A DNA stretch of 64,000 nucleotides from Vibrio intestinalis (GCF_025195085.2 NZ_JANAVY020000002.1:124001-188000); one strand, 5' to 3'; shown: positions 1-9,235, counted from the first letter of the stretch. The notes: generated by a model from the sequence alone, not told the origin. Numbers and translations: made by a program.

Positions 1-1
1 T

Positions 2-34
2 AAAAAAAGCGCGACCTACTAAGAAGCCGCGCTT
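2..34 (-). terminator. Rho-independent terminator of the opp operon
   Basis: Read on the minus strand, AAGCGCG pairs with CGCGCTT (arms 7-13 and 28-34, 14-base loop) and is followed by seven T. It lies 24 bases past the oppF stop. Confidence 0.75.
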
Positions 35-57
35 AAGCCCGTCACAGGCTGAATGGG

Positions 58-1050
58 TTAAATGCTAACGTTCAAGCACGACACTGCATGAACATCATTC
101 CCTTGGATGTGTGGTTTTTGATTCGCACATGCCTCGGTAGCTTGAGGGCAGCGCGTTCGGAATACACAACCTGATGGTGGGTTGATTGGTGACGGTAAAT
201 CACCTTCTAGCATTTCAATCTTTTTACTGCGTTCTAGATTCGGATCAGGAATCGGTACAGCTGACATCAGTGCGCGCGTGTATGGGTGTTTCGGGTCAGC
301 AAATAGAGCGTCAGCTTCGCCTAGCTCTACTGCGTTACCTAGATACATTACCAATACGCGGTCAGAAATGTGTTTAACCACTGATAGATCGTGCGCGATG
401 AAGACTAGCGATAAGCCAAGTTCTTTTTGCAGTTCTTTCAGTAGGTTAACCACCTGAGCCTGAATCGATACATCTAGCGCCGATACTGGTTCATCACAGA
501 TGATCATCTTAGGTTTTAAGATAAGCGCACGCGCAATACCAATACGCTGACACTGACCGCCAGAGAATTCGTGTGGGTAACGGTTGATAACGTTTGGTAG
601 CAGACCTACCTTAGCCATCATCTCTTTTACGCGATCTTTTACTTCTTGCTTAGAGAGCTCTGGATAGAAGGTTTCCAGCGGTTCAGCAATGATGTCGCCC
701 ACTGTCATACGTGGGTTAAGAGACGCCAAAGGATCTTGGAAAATCATTTGAATCTCTTTACGCGTTTCGCGGCGCTTCACTTCTTGCATTTTAGTGAGGT
801 CTTGGCCTAGCCAAACTACTTCACCCTCAGTTGCTTCAACTAAACCAATGATTGCGCGAGCAAAAGTGGATTTACCACAACCTGACTCACCTACTACACC
901 CAAAGTTTCACCTTCGTATAGGCGCACGTTAACACCATCAACCGCTTTTAGGTTTGATGGTTTTGTCCACGGCCATGCTGATTTAGCAGCAATACTGAAG
1001 TGAACTTTTAAATCTTTAACATCTAGTAATATCGATTTCTCTACACTCAT
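58..1050 (-). CDS. oppF: Oligopeptide ABC transporter ATP-binding protein OppF
   Basis: Second ATPase of the oligopeptide importer; with OppD it powers OppBC at the cytoplasmic face of the inner membrane. Visible motifs are Walker A GESGCGKST (about residues 54-62), Q-loop FQDP, signature FSGGQ (162-166) and Walker B MIICDEP (182-188). The C-terminal oligopeptide/dipeptide extension has three spaced Cys (C-x5-C-x6-C). I start it at the ATG at 1050, which overlaps the oppD stop as ATGA and has GGAG six bases upstream; an in-frame Met six codons earlier lies inside oppD. That gives 330 residues, normal for OppF. It is the last gene of oppABCDF, followed by a terminator. Confidence 0.95.
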   Translation of the reverse strand: MSVEKSILLDVKDLKVHFSIAAKSAWPWTKPSNLKAVDGVNVRLYEGETLGVVGESGCGKSTFARAIIGLVEATEGEVVWLGQDLTKMQEVKRRETRKEIQMIFQDPLASLNPRMTVGDIIAEPLETFYPELSKQEVKDRVKEMMAKVGLLPNVINRYPHEFSGGQCQRIGIARALILKPKMIICDEPVSALDVSIQAQVVNLLKELQKELGLSLVFIAHDLSVVKHISDRVLVMYLGNAVELGEADALFADPKHPYTRALMSAVPIPDPNLERSKKIEMLEGDLPSPINPPSGCVFRTRCPQATEACANQKPHIQGNDVHAVSCLNVSI

Positions 1051-2021
1051 TTGCTCCAAGCCTCCCAATCAGAAAAACATGCGCGCTGACGGCCTTCACC
1101 AAATGGTGTCAGAATCGGCGACTCCTGCTTACAACGGTCAATCACACGGTGGCAACGCTCTTGGTAAGGGCAGCCAGTCGGTAGACGCAGTAAGTTAGGT
1201 GGGTTACCCGGGATTGTCGGTAGAATCTCACCTTCTGTATCCAAACGAGGGATCGCTTTAAGTAGACCTTCCGCATACGGGTGGCTTGGGTTGTAGAAAA
1301 TATCATCCACTTTGCCGTATTCCATGGTACGGCCTGCGTACATTACAAGCACTTTGTCACAAGAGCCTGCAACCACGCCTAAATCGTGGGTAATCATGAT
1401 GATTGCGGTATTGAACTCACTCTTCAGCTCGTTCAAAAGATCCATGATCTGAGCTTGTACTGTTACATCTAGCGCTGTTGTTGGCTCATCGGCAATCAAC
1501 AGTTTTGGACGACACAATAGCGCCATTGCGATCATTACACGCTGGCGCATACCGCCAGAAAATTCGTGCGGGTACATAGTGATACGCTTGCGCGCTTCAG
1601 GGATTTTCACCGCCTCAAGCATACGCACTGACTCTTCAAATGCTTCCGCTTTACCCATGCCCTTGTGCAGCATCAACACTTCCATTAGCTGGTCGCTAAC
1701 TTTCATGTATGGGTTCAACGAAGTCATTGGGTCTTGGAAGATCATCGCGATCTGTTCTGCACGAACTTTGTTTAATGCTTTCTCAGGCAAGTTAAGGATT
1801 TCATTACCCTCAAACTTTGCGCTACCTGAAATAATGCCGTTTTTCGCAAGCAAACCCATGATTGCGAATACGGTTTGCGACTTACCAGAGCCAGACTCAC
1901 CCACGATGCCGAGGGTTTCGCCTTGCTCTAGTGAAAAATTAAGATCGTTTACTGCGGTTACGATACCATCTTGTGTGGTGAACTCGACACGCAGATCTTT
2001 AACATCTAATAAGCTCATCAT
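1047..2021 (-). CDS. oppD: Oligopeptide ABC transporter ATP-binding protein OppD
   Basis: First ATPase of the Opp importer, partner of OppF. Walker A GESGSGKS (about 41-48), FQDP Q-loop, FSGGMRQ signature (154-160) and Walker B LLIADEP (174-180) are intact, and the C-terminus has the same C-x5-C-x6-C pattern as OppF. The 324-residue length is usual. Two Met codons are adjacent at the start; an AGGA sits a few bases upstream, so either may be used. The stop overlaps the oppF start by four bases, which suggests translational coupling. Confidence 0.95.
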   Translation of the reverse strand: MMSLLDVKDLRVEFTTQDGIVTAVNDLNFSLEQGETLGIVGESGSGKSQTVFAIMGLLAKNGIISGSAKFEGNEILNLPEKALNKVRAEQIAMIFQDPMTSLNPYMKVSDQLMEVLMLHKGMGKAEAFEESVRMLEAVKIPEARKRITMYPHEFSGGMRQRVMIAMALLCRPKLLIADEPTTALDVTVQAQIMDLLNELKSEFNTAIIMITHDLGVVAGSCDKVLVMYAGRTMEYGKVDDIFYNPSHPYAEGLLKAIPRLDTEGEILPTIPGNPPNLLRLPTGCPYQERCHRVIDRCKQESPILTPFGEGRQRACFSDWEAWSK

Positions 2022-2091
2022 TGCTTCCTATAATCTTTTCGATTTTTTTATAATTTATTGCTTATTTATTGCTAGTTTCTAGCTGTCGTTA

Positions 2092-2994
2092 TTATCTGTC
2101 TTTTGGATCCAGCGCATCACGCAGACCATCACCCACATAGTTGAAACAGAAAAGTGTTACAACCATGAATAGTGCTGGGAACGCAAGCTGCCAAATAGCA
2201 ACTTCCATTGTCTGTGCGCCTTCTTGCAGCAGCGCGCCCCAACTTGTCATCGGCTCTTGAACACCAAGGCCAAGGAAAGATAGGAACGACTCTGTCAAGA
2301 TCATACTTGGGATCAGCAGTGTCGAGTAAACCGCAACAATACCTAATACGTTCGGTACGATATGGCGAGTGATGATGTTCCACTTGCTCACACCACAAAC
2401 GTGTGCCGCTTCGATGAACTCTTTGCTACGTAGGCTTAATGTTTGACCACGTACAATACGCGCCATATCTAGCCAAGCAATTGCACCGATAGCAACGAAG
2501 ATTAGGACAATGTTACGACCGAAGAATGTCACCAGTACGATAACTAGGAACATAAACGGAACTGCGTAAAGGATTTCTAGGATACGCATCATGATACGGT
2601 CAGTACGACCGCCAATGAAGCCTGATGCCGCGCCGTAAAGTGTACCAATCAGTACCGCTACGAATGCGCCCATCACGCCTACCATCAACGAGATACGTCC
2701 ACCCACTAGAGTACGTACATATAGGTCACGACCTAAGCTGTCAGTACCAAACCAGTGGTCAGCATTAGGGCCAACGTGCATTGAACCCCAATCCGTATTA
2801 TCAAATGTGTAAGGAGCGATCATCGGCAAGAAAATCACTGCCAATGTCATAACAAACAAGATTGCTAAGCTCACCATCGCCGCTTTGTTGCGCATAAAAC
2901 GAATGCGAGCGTCTTGCCATAAACTGCGACCTTCGATTTCTAAATTCTCAGAAAACTTCTCAATCGCTTCTAGGTTTTCTTTTTTCGTTAACAT
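2092..2994 (-). CDS. oppC: Oligopeptide ABC transporter permease OppC
   Basis: One of two inner-membrane permease subunits of the Opp importer. It has an N-terminal cytoplasmic stretch, a first membrane segment at about residues 38-60 and several more typical of the BPD transporter inner-membrane domain. A conserved EAA-type loop (EFIEAAHVCGVSKW) contacts the ATPases. I choose the ATG at 2994, with a GGGA motif about nine bases upstream; a TTG two codons earlier would be too close to it. It sits 15 bases after oppB in the same operon, and 70 bases separate it from oppD. Confidence 0.94.
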   Translation of the reverse strand: MLTKKENLEAIEKFSENLEIEGRSLWQDARIRFMRNKAAMVSLAILFVMTLAVIFLPMIAPYTFDNTDWGSMHVGPNADHWFGTDSLGRDLYVRTLVGGRISLMVGVMGAFVAVLIGTLYGAASGFIGGRTDRIMMRILEILYAVPFMFLVIVLVTFFGRNIVLIFVAIGAIAWLDMARIVRGQTLSLRSKEFIEAAHVCGVSKWNIITRHIVPNVLGIVAVYSTLLIPSMILTESFLSFLGLGVQEPMTSWGALLQEGAQTMEVAIWQLAFPALFMVVTLFCFNYVGDGLRDALDPKDR

Positions 2995-3009
2995 AACCAA
3001 ACGTCCCTG

Positions 3010-3930
3010 TTAGTAGCGAATTTTCGGGTCGATCATTGCCAGTAGAATATCCACGATGGCATTGAACAAGATAAATAGGAAACCAATCAAAATGGTCACA
3101 CCCATTACCAACGAATAGTCACGGTTGAACGCGGCGTTAACGAATAGCTTACCGATACCTGGTAGACCGAAAATGGTCTCAACAACAACTGAACCAGTGA
3201 TGATACCTACGAACGCAGGGCCCATGTACGAAACAACTGGAAGAAGCGCTGGTTTCAGTGCGTGTTTAACGATGATGTAACGGTAGCTAAGACCTTTCGC
3301 ACGTGCAGTACGAATAAAGTTACTGTTCAGGGTTTCAATCATCGAGCCACGCGTAATACGCGCAAAGGTTGCAACGTAAAGTAGCGACATGGCGATAACT
3401 GGTAAGAACAGGTATTGGAAGGAACCGTCATTCCACCCCCCAGCAGGAAAAAGCTTCATCTTCAAAGAGAAGAAGTAAATCAGTGCAGGTGCCAACACGA
3501 ACGATGGCAGCACCACCCCGAGCATAGCGGTGGACATTACGGTGTAGTCAATCCAGGAGTTTTGCCTTAATGCGGCTATGGTGCCGACGGTAACACCCAA
3601 AATGACAGTGAAAATAAATGCGATAGCACCCACTTTTGCTGATACAGGAAGTGCACCTGCGATCAGTTCGTTTACTGAGTAATCTAGGTACTTGAATGAA
3701 GGACCAAAATCACCTTGTACAACGTTAAATAAGTAAGTGGTGTATTGTTCAAAAACAGGTTTATCTAGGCCGTATTTAGCCTCGATGTTAGCCATAACTT
3801 CTGGCGGCAAAGGACGCTCAGTAGAAAATGGGTTACCTGGTGCGAAACGCATAAGAAAGAAAGATACGGTGATCAAAACCAACATAGTTGGGATCGCCTC
3901 AAATATCCTTTTAGCGATGAATTTAAGCAT
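3010..3930 (-). CDS. oppB: Oligopeptide ABC transporter permease OppB
   Basis: Inner-membrane permease, partner of OppC. It starts with the family's MLKFIAKRIFEAIPT opening and first membrane helix, and carries the EAA loop (FIRTARAKGLSYRY). The 306-residue length is normal. The gene follows oppA after a 98-base gap that contains a strong hairpin, so expression of permease genes is probably set below that of the binding protein. Confidence 0.95.
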   Translation of the reverse strand: MLKFIAKRIFEAIPTMLVLITVSFFLMRFAPGNPFSTERPLPPEVMANIEAKYGLDKPVFEQYTTYLFNVVQGDFGPSFKYLDYSVNELIAGALPVSAKVGAIAFIFTVILGVTVGTIAALRQNSWIDYTVMSTAMLGVVLPSFVLAPALIYFFSLKMKLFPAGGWNDGSFQYLFLPVIAMSLLYVATFARITRGSMIETLNSNFIRTARAKGLSYRYIIVKHALKPALLPVVSYMGPAFVGIITGSVVVETIFGLPGIGKLFVNAAFNRDYSLVMGVTILIGFLFILFNAIVDILLAMIDPKIRY

Positions 3931-3973
3931 AAACTCACTCTTTCAGTCTGTGACAGTTAAGTACAACAAGACC

Positions 3974-3997
3974 CTGCATGTGATTTCTCACATGCAG
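3974..3997 (-). other. Intercistronic hairpin between oppA and oppB
   Basis: A perfect 10 bp inverted repeat, CTGCATGTGA / TCACATGCAG with a TTTC loop, lies 31 bases beyond the oppA stop. There is no U-run after it on the minus strand. I infer partial termination or protection of the oppA 3' end rather than full termination. Confidence 0.6.
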
Positions 3998-4028
3998 CGT
4001 CAATATTTTTATAGTTCTATGAGCTTAG

Positions 4029-5705
4029 TTATTTACTAGCTTTGATAAATAGATCTTTAGAGTAGATTTTCTCTTCTGGGTTGTTTGCTGGGAAGCCACC
4101 AACCTGTGGAGAAAGTAGACGTGATTTCACGTACTGGTAGATAGGCGCGATAGGCATATCTTTCGCTAGTAGCTTCTCAGCTTCTAGGTAAAGTGCTTTA
4201 CGCTCTTCTTCTGAAGTAGACGCAAGTGCTTGTGCCATGATGTCATCGTACGCTTTGCTGTCATAGTGAATACCGCCAGTCGTGTTGTTACTCTTCATTA
4301 GAGTTAGGAACGACGAAGCTTCGTTGTAGTCACCACACCAACCTGCACGAGCAACTTCAAAGTCACCTGAGTCTTTTGATGATAGGTACGTTTTCCACTC
4401 TTGGTTTTCAAGAGTAACGTCTAGACCTAGTGTCTTCTTCCACATAGAACCAAGTGCTACTGCAATCTTCTTGTGGTTTTCAGACGTGTTGTAAAGAAGG
4501 CTGAATTTCAGTGGGTTATCTGCACCGAAGCCCGCTTCTTCTAGTAGTTTAGCTGCCGCTGCATTACGCTCTTCTTGCGTCATTGCACCGTATGCTGGCA
4601 TTTCTGGATCAAAGCCTGCTGTGATTTCTGGAGTTAGGAAGTAAGCAGGTTTTTGGCCTTGAGCAAGGATTGCATCTGTTACTACGTTACGGTCGATAGC
4701 GTATGAGATCGCTTGACGAACACGAGCATCATCAAATGGTGCTTTCTTCGTGTTGAAGATGTAGTAGTAAGTACACAGGTTACCTGTTACAGATACTGAT
4801 TCTGGGTGCTCTTTAGTTAGGCGCTTGAAGTGCTCGATTGGCAGTTCGTTAGTGAAGTCGATTTCACCCGCTAGGAAACGGTTCATCTCTGAAACTTGGT
4901 TTTCGATCGGTAGGAACGTTACCTTGTTTAGAGTAGTGTGCTCGTTATCCCAGTACTTTTCGTTACGCTTAAGCGTTAGACGCTCGTTCACAACCCACTG
5001 ATCTACAACGTAAGCACCGTTACCCACGAAGTTTTCAGGTTTAGTCCATTGGTCGCCGAATTTTTCAACTGTTGCTTGGTGAACTGGCTTAACTGTTGTG
5101 TGACCCATCATCATTACGAAGTAAGGTACCGCAGTTTCTAGCTCAACCAATAGCGTGTGATCGTCAACCGCTTTAACACCTAGCTCAGACTTATCCATCT
5201 TGCCTGCTACGATGTCTTTAGCGTTAACCATCTTGGTGTATTCCATGTACCAAGCGTATGGAGAAGCAGTTGCCGGATCAACAGCGCGTTGGAAACTGTA
5301 TACGAAATCGCCTGCTGTTACAGGATCGCCGTTTGACCAAACTGCATCTTTACGAAGGTGGAAAGTGAACGTTTTGTTGTCTGTTGTTTCCCAGCTTTCT
5401 GCTACTGCTGGAACAGTGTTGCCGTCAGCGTCTTGGTTAACTAGACCTTCAAGTAGGTCACGGATAACGTGAGACTCTGGAACACCTTGAGATTTGTGAG
5501 GGTCGATAGTAGCAACTTCAGTACCGTTACCACGAACCAGCTCTTGTACTTCAGCCAGTGTTGTTTCTGTAGAATCTGTTTGAGCTTCTGGTTGAGGTGC
5601 TGGTGCTGCAGCTTGCTGTTGCTCTGGTTTGTCACCACAGCCCACAAGTGCAAGAGAAAGGCCCGCGCCCACGAACAGTGCGCGTGTAATTTTGTTCTTA
5701 TACAT
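4029..5705 (-). CDS. oppA: Oligopeptide-binding lipoprotein OppA
   Basis: Peptide-binding component (SBP family 5) that delivers oligopeptides to OppBC. The chosen start (ATG at 5705, GGAG nine bases upstream) gives 558 residues opening with a positively charged segment, a hydrophobic core and a lipobox LVGC, so it is predicted to be lipid-anchored at about residue 23. A Met 11 codons upstream lacks a ribosome site. The mature N-terminus is a Gln/Ala/Pro-rich linker, followed by the family's ELVRGNGTEVATIDPHKSQG-like entry. First gene of the operon. E. coli OppA is a soluble periplasmic protein, so the lipid anchor is a notable difference. Confidence 0.95.
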   Translation of the reverse strand: MYKNKITRALFVGAGLSLALVGCGDKPEQQQAAAPAPQPEAQTDSTETTLAEVQELVRGNGTEVATIDPHKSQGVPESHVIRDLLEGLVNQDADGNTVPAVAESWETTDNKTFTFHLRKDAVWSNGDPVTAGDFVYSFQRAVDPATASPYAWYMEYTKMVNAKDIVAGKMDKSELGVKAVDDHTLLVELETAVPYFVMMMGHTTVKPVHQATVEKFGDQWTKPENFVGNGAYVVDQWVVNERLTLKRNEKYWDNEHTTLNKVTFLPIENQVSEMNRFLAGEIDFTNELPIEHFKRLTKEHPESVSVTGNLCTYYYIFNTKKAPFDDARVRQAISYAIDRNVVTDAILAQGQKPAYFLTPEITAGFDPEMPAYGAMTQEERNAAAAKLLEEAGFGADNPLKFSLLYNTSENHKKIAVALGSMWKKTLGLDVTLENQEWKTYLSSKDSGDFEVARAGWCGDYNEASSFLTLMKSNNTTGGIHYDSKAYDDIMAQALASTSEEERKALYLEAEKLLAKDMPIAPIYQYVKSRLLSPQVGGFPANNPEEKIYSKDLFIKASK

Positions 5706-6200
5706 GCGTAAAACTCCAAGTTTTTTATTTGCATCCATGACTACTTTGTAAGGTCACTCGAACGGTAGTGAATTAGATTTTTTCTGCTCAATTTTCAAGC
5801 AGAAAAACCTAAATCCTTACAAAGATTGCGGCACACATTAGCAATCATTGAAGTAATTTGCCATAAAAATGTGATGGAAAATCGAATAATTCTTCAAATC
5901 CCTCTACAAACTGGCAAGAATCACTATTTTTTGTCACACAAACGATATTTTGGATTGAGATAACGTTTGCGTCTAGATTGAAGTGCCAAATCGTCTACCA
6001 AGATACTTTTTTTTAGCATCTTATGCCAAACATTGTGCAACAAAATTAACACTCGTCACGCAATATCCTTAACAAATAACAGAATCCATTGTTCGACCTT
6101 TACAATATGTGATGCATATCACTGCTCTATTTTCGCCCTACTTCGCCTACGTAAATCAATAAATATTCATAAAAAATAACTAAACTCCCAAATGCAACAA
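5706..6200 (-). promoter_or_regulatory. opp upstream region with leader hairpin
   Basis: The 495 bases upstream of oppA are AT-rich and contain no convincing gene. A symmetrical hairpin TTTTTCTGCT / AGCAGAAAAA (5779-5788 with 5798-5807) would lie in the oppA leader. A CRP-like site lies at 6108-6123. If transcription starts near that site the leader would be about 350 bases long, room for sRNA or protein control. The start site itself is not resolvable by eye. Confidence 0.45.
6108..6123. promoter_or_regulatory. CRP-like binding site upstream of opp
   Basis: TGTGA-N6-TCACT matches nine of ten core positions of the CRP consensus TGTGA-N6-TCACA. It sits between the terminator of the SDR gene and the opp leader. 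A GATATT hexamer on the minus strand roughly 60 bases downstream would fit class I activation; that part is inference. Confidence 0.5.
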
Positions 6201-6219
6201 AGCCCCGCAATGCGGGGCT
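6201..6219 (-). terminator. Terminator after the SDR gene
   Basis: AGCCCCGC / GCGGGGCT forms an 8 bp GC-rich stem with a three-base loop, followed on the minus strand by TTTGTTG. It lies 20 bases past the SDR stop. Confidence 0.7.
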
Positions 6220-6238
6220 TAAAAAAGCTCAATTAAGC

Positions 6239-6961
6239 TTATGGTTGTTGACGTGTTGGCGCCAAAACAATCTCACGTACACACACACCTTGTGGTTGGT
6301 TGTACGCATATTCTACTGAACGAGCGATATCGTCAGCGGCTAACACGCCACCCATTTCTTCTTTCCACTCACCGTAGCCATTAATAATGTCTTGTGACGT
6401 AGTATGAGATAGAAGCTCTGTTTCTACTGCGCCCGGAGCAATGGTGGTTACGCGAACGTCGAAGTTTGCCACTTCTTCACGTACATTTTCAGAAATAGCG
6501 TGCACAGCGAATTTAGTGCCACAATATGCTGCGTGATTCGGGAACGTTTTACGACCCGCCACTGAGCTGATGTTGATGATAGTGCCGCTACGACGCTCTT
6601 TCATCGGTGCTAGTACCGCTTGCATGCCGTTCATTAGGCCAATAACGTTTACGTCGAACATGCGTTTCCATTCTGCTGGATCTTGTACATCTAGCTCGCT
6701 TAGCAACATCACGCCAGCATTGTTCACAATACAATCTGTTGGACCAAACTGAGCTTCTGCTTTCGCAATCGCAGCTTCGAAGCTTTCTTTATCCAGCACG
6801 TCTACTTTTTCACACAGTGTGTTTGGTAGCTCTAGCGCTGTTAAACGCTCTACACGGCGTGCAATTAACAGTAGAGGATGACCAGCCGCGCTCAAACGAC
6901 GAGCAATCGCTTCACCAATACCAGAACTTGCACCTGTTACAACAATTAGTTTTTTCATCAT
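6239..6961 (-). CDS. SDR family NAD(P)-dependent oxidoreductase
   Basis: Classical short-chain dehydrogenase/reductase of 240 residues. The cofactor motif TGASSGIG is at residues 9-16, NNAG at about 80-83, Ser132/133 and the catalytic Y146-x3-K150. Arg residues following the second strand (IARRVERL) suggest NADP(H). Start is one of two adjacent ATGs; GGAG is better spaced for the second. The substrate cannot be read from sequence; the best family comparison is with YdfG-like hydroxy-acid or carbonyl reductases. It diverges from a LysR regulator, the usual layout for a regulator and its target. Confidence 0.88.
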   Translation of the reverse strand: MMKKLIVVTGASSGIGEAIARRLSAAGHPLLLIARRVERLTALELPNTLCEKVDVLDKESFEAAIAKAEAQFGPTDCIVNNAGVMLLSELDVQDPAEWKRMFDVNVIGLMNGMQAVLAPMKERRSGTIINISSVAGRKTFPNHAAYCGTKFAVHAISENVREEVANFDVRVTTIAPGAVETELLSHTTSQDIINGYGEWKEEMGGVLAADDIARSVEYAYNQPQGVCVREIVLAPTRQQP

Positions 6962-7064
6962 TATTCTCCAATTCGATTGAGTTGACCCGTACCCTTGTAC
7001 GTGGCAATGAGGCTAGTTTAGGGATTTGATGATCGTTGATATATAGCATTTAAGTTCAATCACT

Positions 7065-7080
7065 GTTGCACAGGTGCAAC
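7065..7080. promoter_or_regulatory. Palindromic LysR-type operator candidate
   Basis: GTTGCAC-AG-GTGCAAC is a perfect 7+7 palindrome and contains a T-N11-A core, the recognition pattern of LysR-type regulators. It sits 45 bases before the regulator ATG and about 100 bases upstream of the divergent SDR gene, so it could control both. Confidence 0.6.
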
Positions 7081-7125
7081 AATAAAATTAAGCTAGGGTT
7101 CTGGTTGATATCTCTGGTTGTTTAT

Positions 7126-8010
7126 ATGATTAATCGCATTCAGCTTGCAGACATTCGCTCATTCGTTTTAATTGCTCAGCTTGGCAACTTTACGAAAGCG
7201 GCAGACGCGCTCAATGTATCTCGCTCGCACGTTTCGCGTCAGATCAGTGCGCTTGAAAAACAAATGGGCGTGACTTTGCTGATTCGTACTACTCGCACGC
7301 TCAAACTTACTCAAGCCGGCGAGCGATTATACAAGCAGTGTGAATCCGCCCTACACAGTATTGATCAAGCATTGCTCGCCGCCGTTGATGACACAGAACA
7401 AGTGCGCGGGCTAATTAGAGTCAATTGTGTTGGCGGTTATTTAGGGGAAGAAGTGATCGCTCAATCGATCGCAGAATTTATGTCACTTTATCCAAATGTG
7501 ACGATTGATTTGGACTTTTCTAGTCACCGAATCGACTTAATTGAAGATCAATTTGATGTAGCGTTTCGTATGGGCAATTTAGAAGATTCAGGTTTTGTCG
7601 CCAAACACTTACTAGATGTTGAAATGGTAACCTTGGCAAGCCCTCTATATATTGAGACATTTGGCTCACCTGAACATCCAAAGCAATTGGCACAGCATAG
7701 AGTGCTTACCGGTTCGGTGACTCGATGGGCGTATCAAGCGACCGATTCCGCGCAGCATTACGATGTGCACGTGAAAGGTGCACTAACGTGCAAAAACGGC
7801 CGCGCGCTGATCAAATCCGCACTCGCGGGGAACGGTATTATCCGTGTACCAAAAGTGTATTGTGAGCAGGAGATCGAACAAGGCCTGTTAACGTCTGTCA
7901 TGCCCACTTGGAAAATCGCCAGCGTACCCTTCTCTGCCCTGTATCATAAAGACCGCTACCAACCTAAACGGCTGCGAGCGTTTATTGAATTTGTTAAGCA
8001 GCGATTTTAA
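7126..8010 (+). CDS. LysR family transcriptional regulator
   Basis: LTTR of 294 residues from the ATG at 7126. The N-terminal winged HTH (about 5-65: LADIRSFVLIAQLGNFTKAA, then VSRSHVSRQISALE) is typical, followed by a co-inducer domain of the periplasmic-binding-protein fold. An upstream in-frame TTG exists but lies inside the palindrome at 7065-7080, so I prefer the ATG. No strong Shine-Dalgarno is visible. It probably regulates the divergent SDR gene; the ligand is unknown. Confidence 0.88.
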   Translation: MINRIQLADIRSFVLIAQLGNFTKAADALNVSRSHVSRQISALEKQMGVTLLIRTTRTLKLTQAGERLYKQCESALHSIDQALLAAVDDTEQVRGLIRVNCVGGYLGEEVIAQSIAEFMSLYPNVTIDLDFSSHRIDLIEDQFDVAFRMGNLEDSGFVAKHLLDVEMVTLASPLYIETFGSPEHPKQLAQHRVLTGSVTRWAYQATDSAQHYDVHVKGALTCKNGRALIKSALAGNGIIRVPKVYCEQEIEQGLLTSVMPTWKIASVPFSALYHKDRYQPKRLRAFIEFVKQRF

Positions 8011-8020
8011 CCTCGCTGCT
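7997..8020 (+). terminator. Possible terminator after the LysR gene
   Basis: AGCAGCGA / TCGCTGCT form an 8 bp stem with an eight-base loop overlapping the lysR stop. The T-tract is poor, so function is uncertain. Confidence 0.35.
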
Positions 8021-8045
8021 TATACCCAAATCGATAGCCACAAAG

Positions 8046-9005
8046 TTAGAGATAGAAACGTAACCCCGTAGTGAACATAATATCGGTTGAATTATCCATA
8101 TGGATGGCGTTTTCAGTGGCTAATAGTTCAAAAGCGATACCATCGCCATGGTAACGATAGCCTGTTACCACTTCGTGGGAGCGCTTCTCAAATTCGCTGC
8201 CATCATCGAGTACCCCTTCAAAGCCGTGATACTCAATCACAACCTCATGACGCTCGAAAAAGCGATAGTTATAGCCGATAGCAAATGCGGCTGTGCTTCC
8301 ACTATCTACAGGAATGATGTTCATCAATAGATTATCGTCACGGTGGGTAAAGCCTACTGTCGTAAACACCGCATGGTTACCATTAATAAATGAATAGTTG
8401 AGCTGCACCCCTTGCTCAAAAACCGAGGTTTCAAACGGCGAATCATTCACGCTGTTGTAGTAAAGTGACCCACCCAGCGCTAAGGCATGATTTTGATTTT
8501 CAAAAAGTTGATACTGCATATAACCATGCAGCGCATTCACTAACGTTTCCCCTTCAAAATCCGTCACTTCAATACCATAGGTATCACTGCGAATATCAAA
8601 ACTGTGTTTATCAACGTCCAGTCGACCATTCTGGCCAATATTGAAGAAGTCATGAAAACCAATCGTTAAGGTGTCGATATGGTTGTTGCCAGCCCAAGAA
8701 TATTGGTACATCACCTCAGCGCTGAGCCTGTCACTCACGCGCCACTGCATGCCTAAGTGTGCTTGGTTTTGGTAGTAATCTAATTGAAAATCATCACTTT
8801 GAGCCCAAACACTTGCCGCCGACAGCATTGAAAATAGTTCGGTCTGCTGCGGCGCAAAACCACTACGAAGCTGGGTACTCAGTGAGCTTGATTGAAATGG
8901 CGAAGAAGCGTAGGTACGCAAAGGAGTAGATTGAGTATTCGCCCACGCTAACGCTGGGGAACACGCCAGAATCACCAACCATTTACCCATCAAATTATTA
9001 ACCAT
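8046..9005 (-). CDS. DUF3187 family exported protein, probable outer-membrane beta-barrel
   Basis: 319 residues with a signal peptide (cleavage after ALAWA, about residue 22). The body alternates short hydrophobic and polar stretches rich in Tyr/Phe and ends in a hydrophobic-aromatic C-terminus (GLRFYL), as in outer-membrane barrels. I recognise it as a DUF3187-type protein; function is not established. The start at 9005 has only a weak GAGTG-like site. The upstream region holds a long inverted repeat (9057-9086). Confidence 0.7.
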   Translation of the reverse strand: MVNNLMGKWLVILACSPALAWANTQSTPLRTYASSPFQSSSLSTQLRSGFAPQQTELFSMLSAASVWAQSDDFQLDYYQNQAHLGMQWRVSDRLSAEVMYQYSWAGNNHIDTLTIGFHDFFNIGQNGRLDVDKHSFDIRSDTYGIEVTDFEGETLVNALHGYMQYQLFENQNHALALGGSLYYNSVNDSPFETSVFEQGVQLNYSFINGNHAVFTTVGFTHRDDNLLMNIIPVDSGSTAAFAIGYNYRFFERHEVVIEYHGFEGVLDDGSEFEKRSHEVVTGYRYHGDGIAFELLATENAIHMDNSTDIMFTTGLRFYL

Positions 9006-9056
9006 TTTACATCACTCGCAATGATATTTAACTATACACCCGTGCAGCATACACCT

Positions 9057-9086
9057 AATCGAACATTTTTAAAACAGTGTTCGATT
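9057..9086. repeat. Inverted repeat upstream of the DUF3187 gene
   Basis: AATCGAACA and TGTTCGATT form perfect 9-base arms separated by 12 bases, 52 bases upstream of the DUF3187 start. It has no following T-run, so an operator or leader structure is more likely than a terminator. Confidence 0.45.
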
Positions 9087-9191
9087 ATTATTCGTGCCGA
9101 ATTATCACCAATAGCAATTGAATACATTGGTACTACTTAGATACTGTAAAAATCGATAGAAGAAAGTGATGCTTGGTAGCAAAAACGCAAA

Positions 9192-9213
9192 AAGGTAGCC
9201 ATTTGGCTACCTT
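9192..9213 (-). terminator. Terminator of the 50-residue gene
   Basis: AAGGTAGCC / GGCTACCTT makes a 9 bp stem with a four-base loop, followed on the minus strand by TTTTTGCGTTTTT. It lies 22 bases past the small gene's stop, supporting that gene as a real transcript. Confidence 0.75.
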
Positions 9214-9235
9214 CTTTACAGAAAAGAGTTCTTAA

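Noticed and set aside
1579..2082. 167-codon plus-strand open frame
   Set aside because: Antisense of oppD, no ribosome site and no recognisable product.
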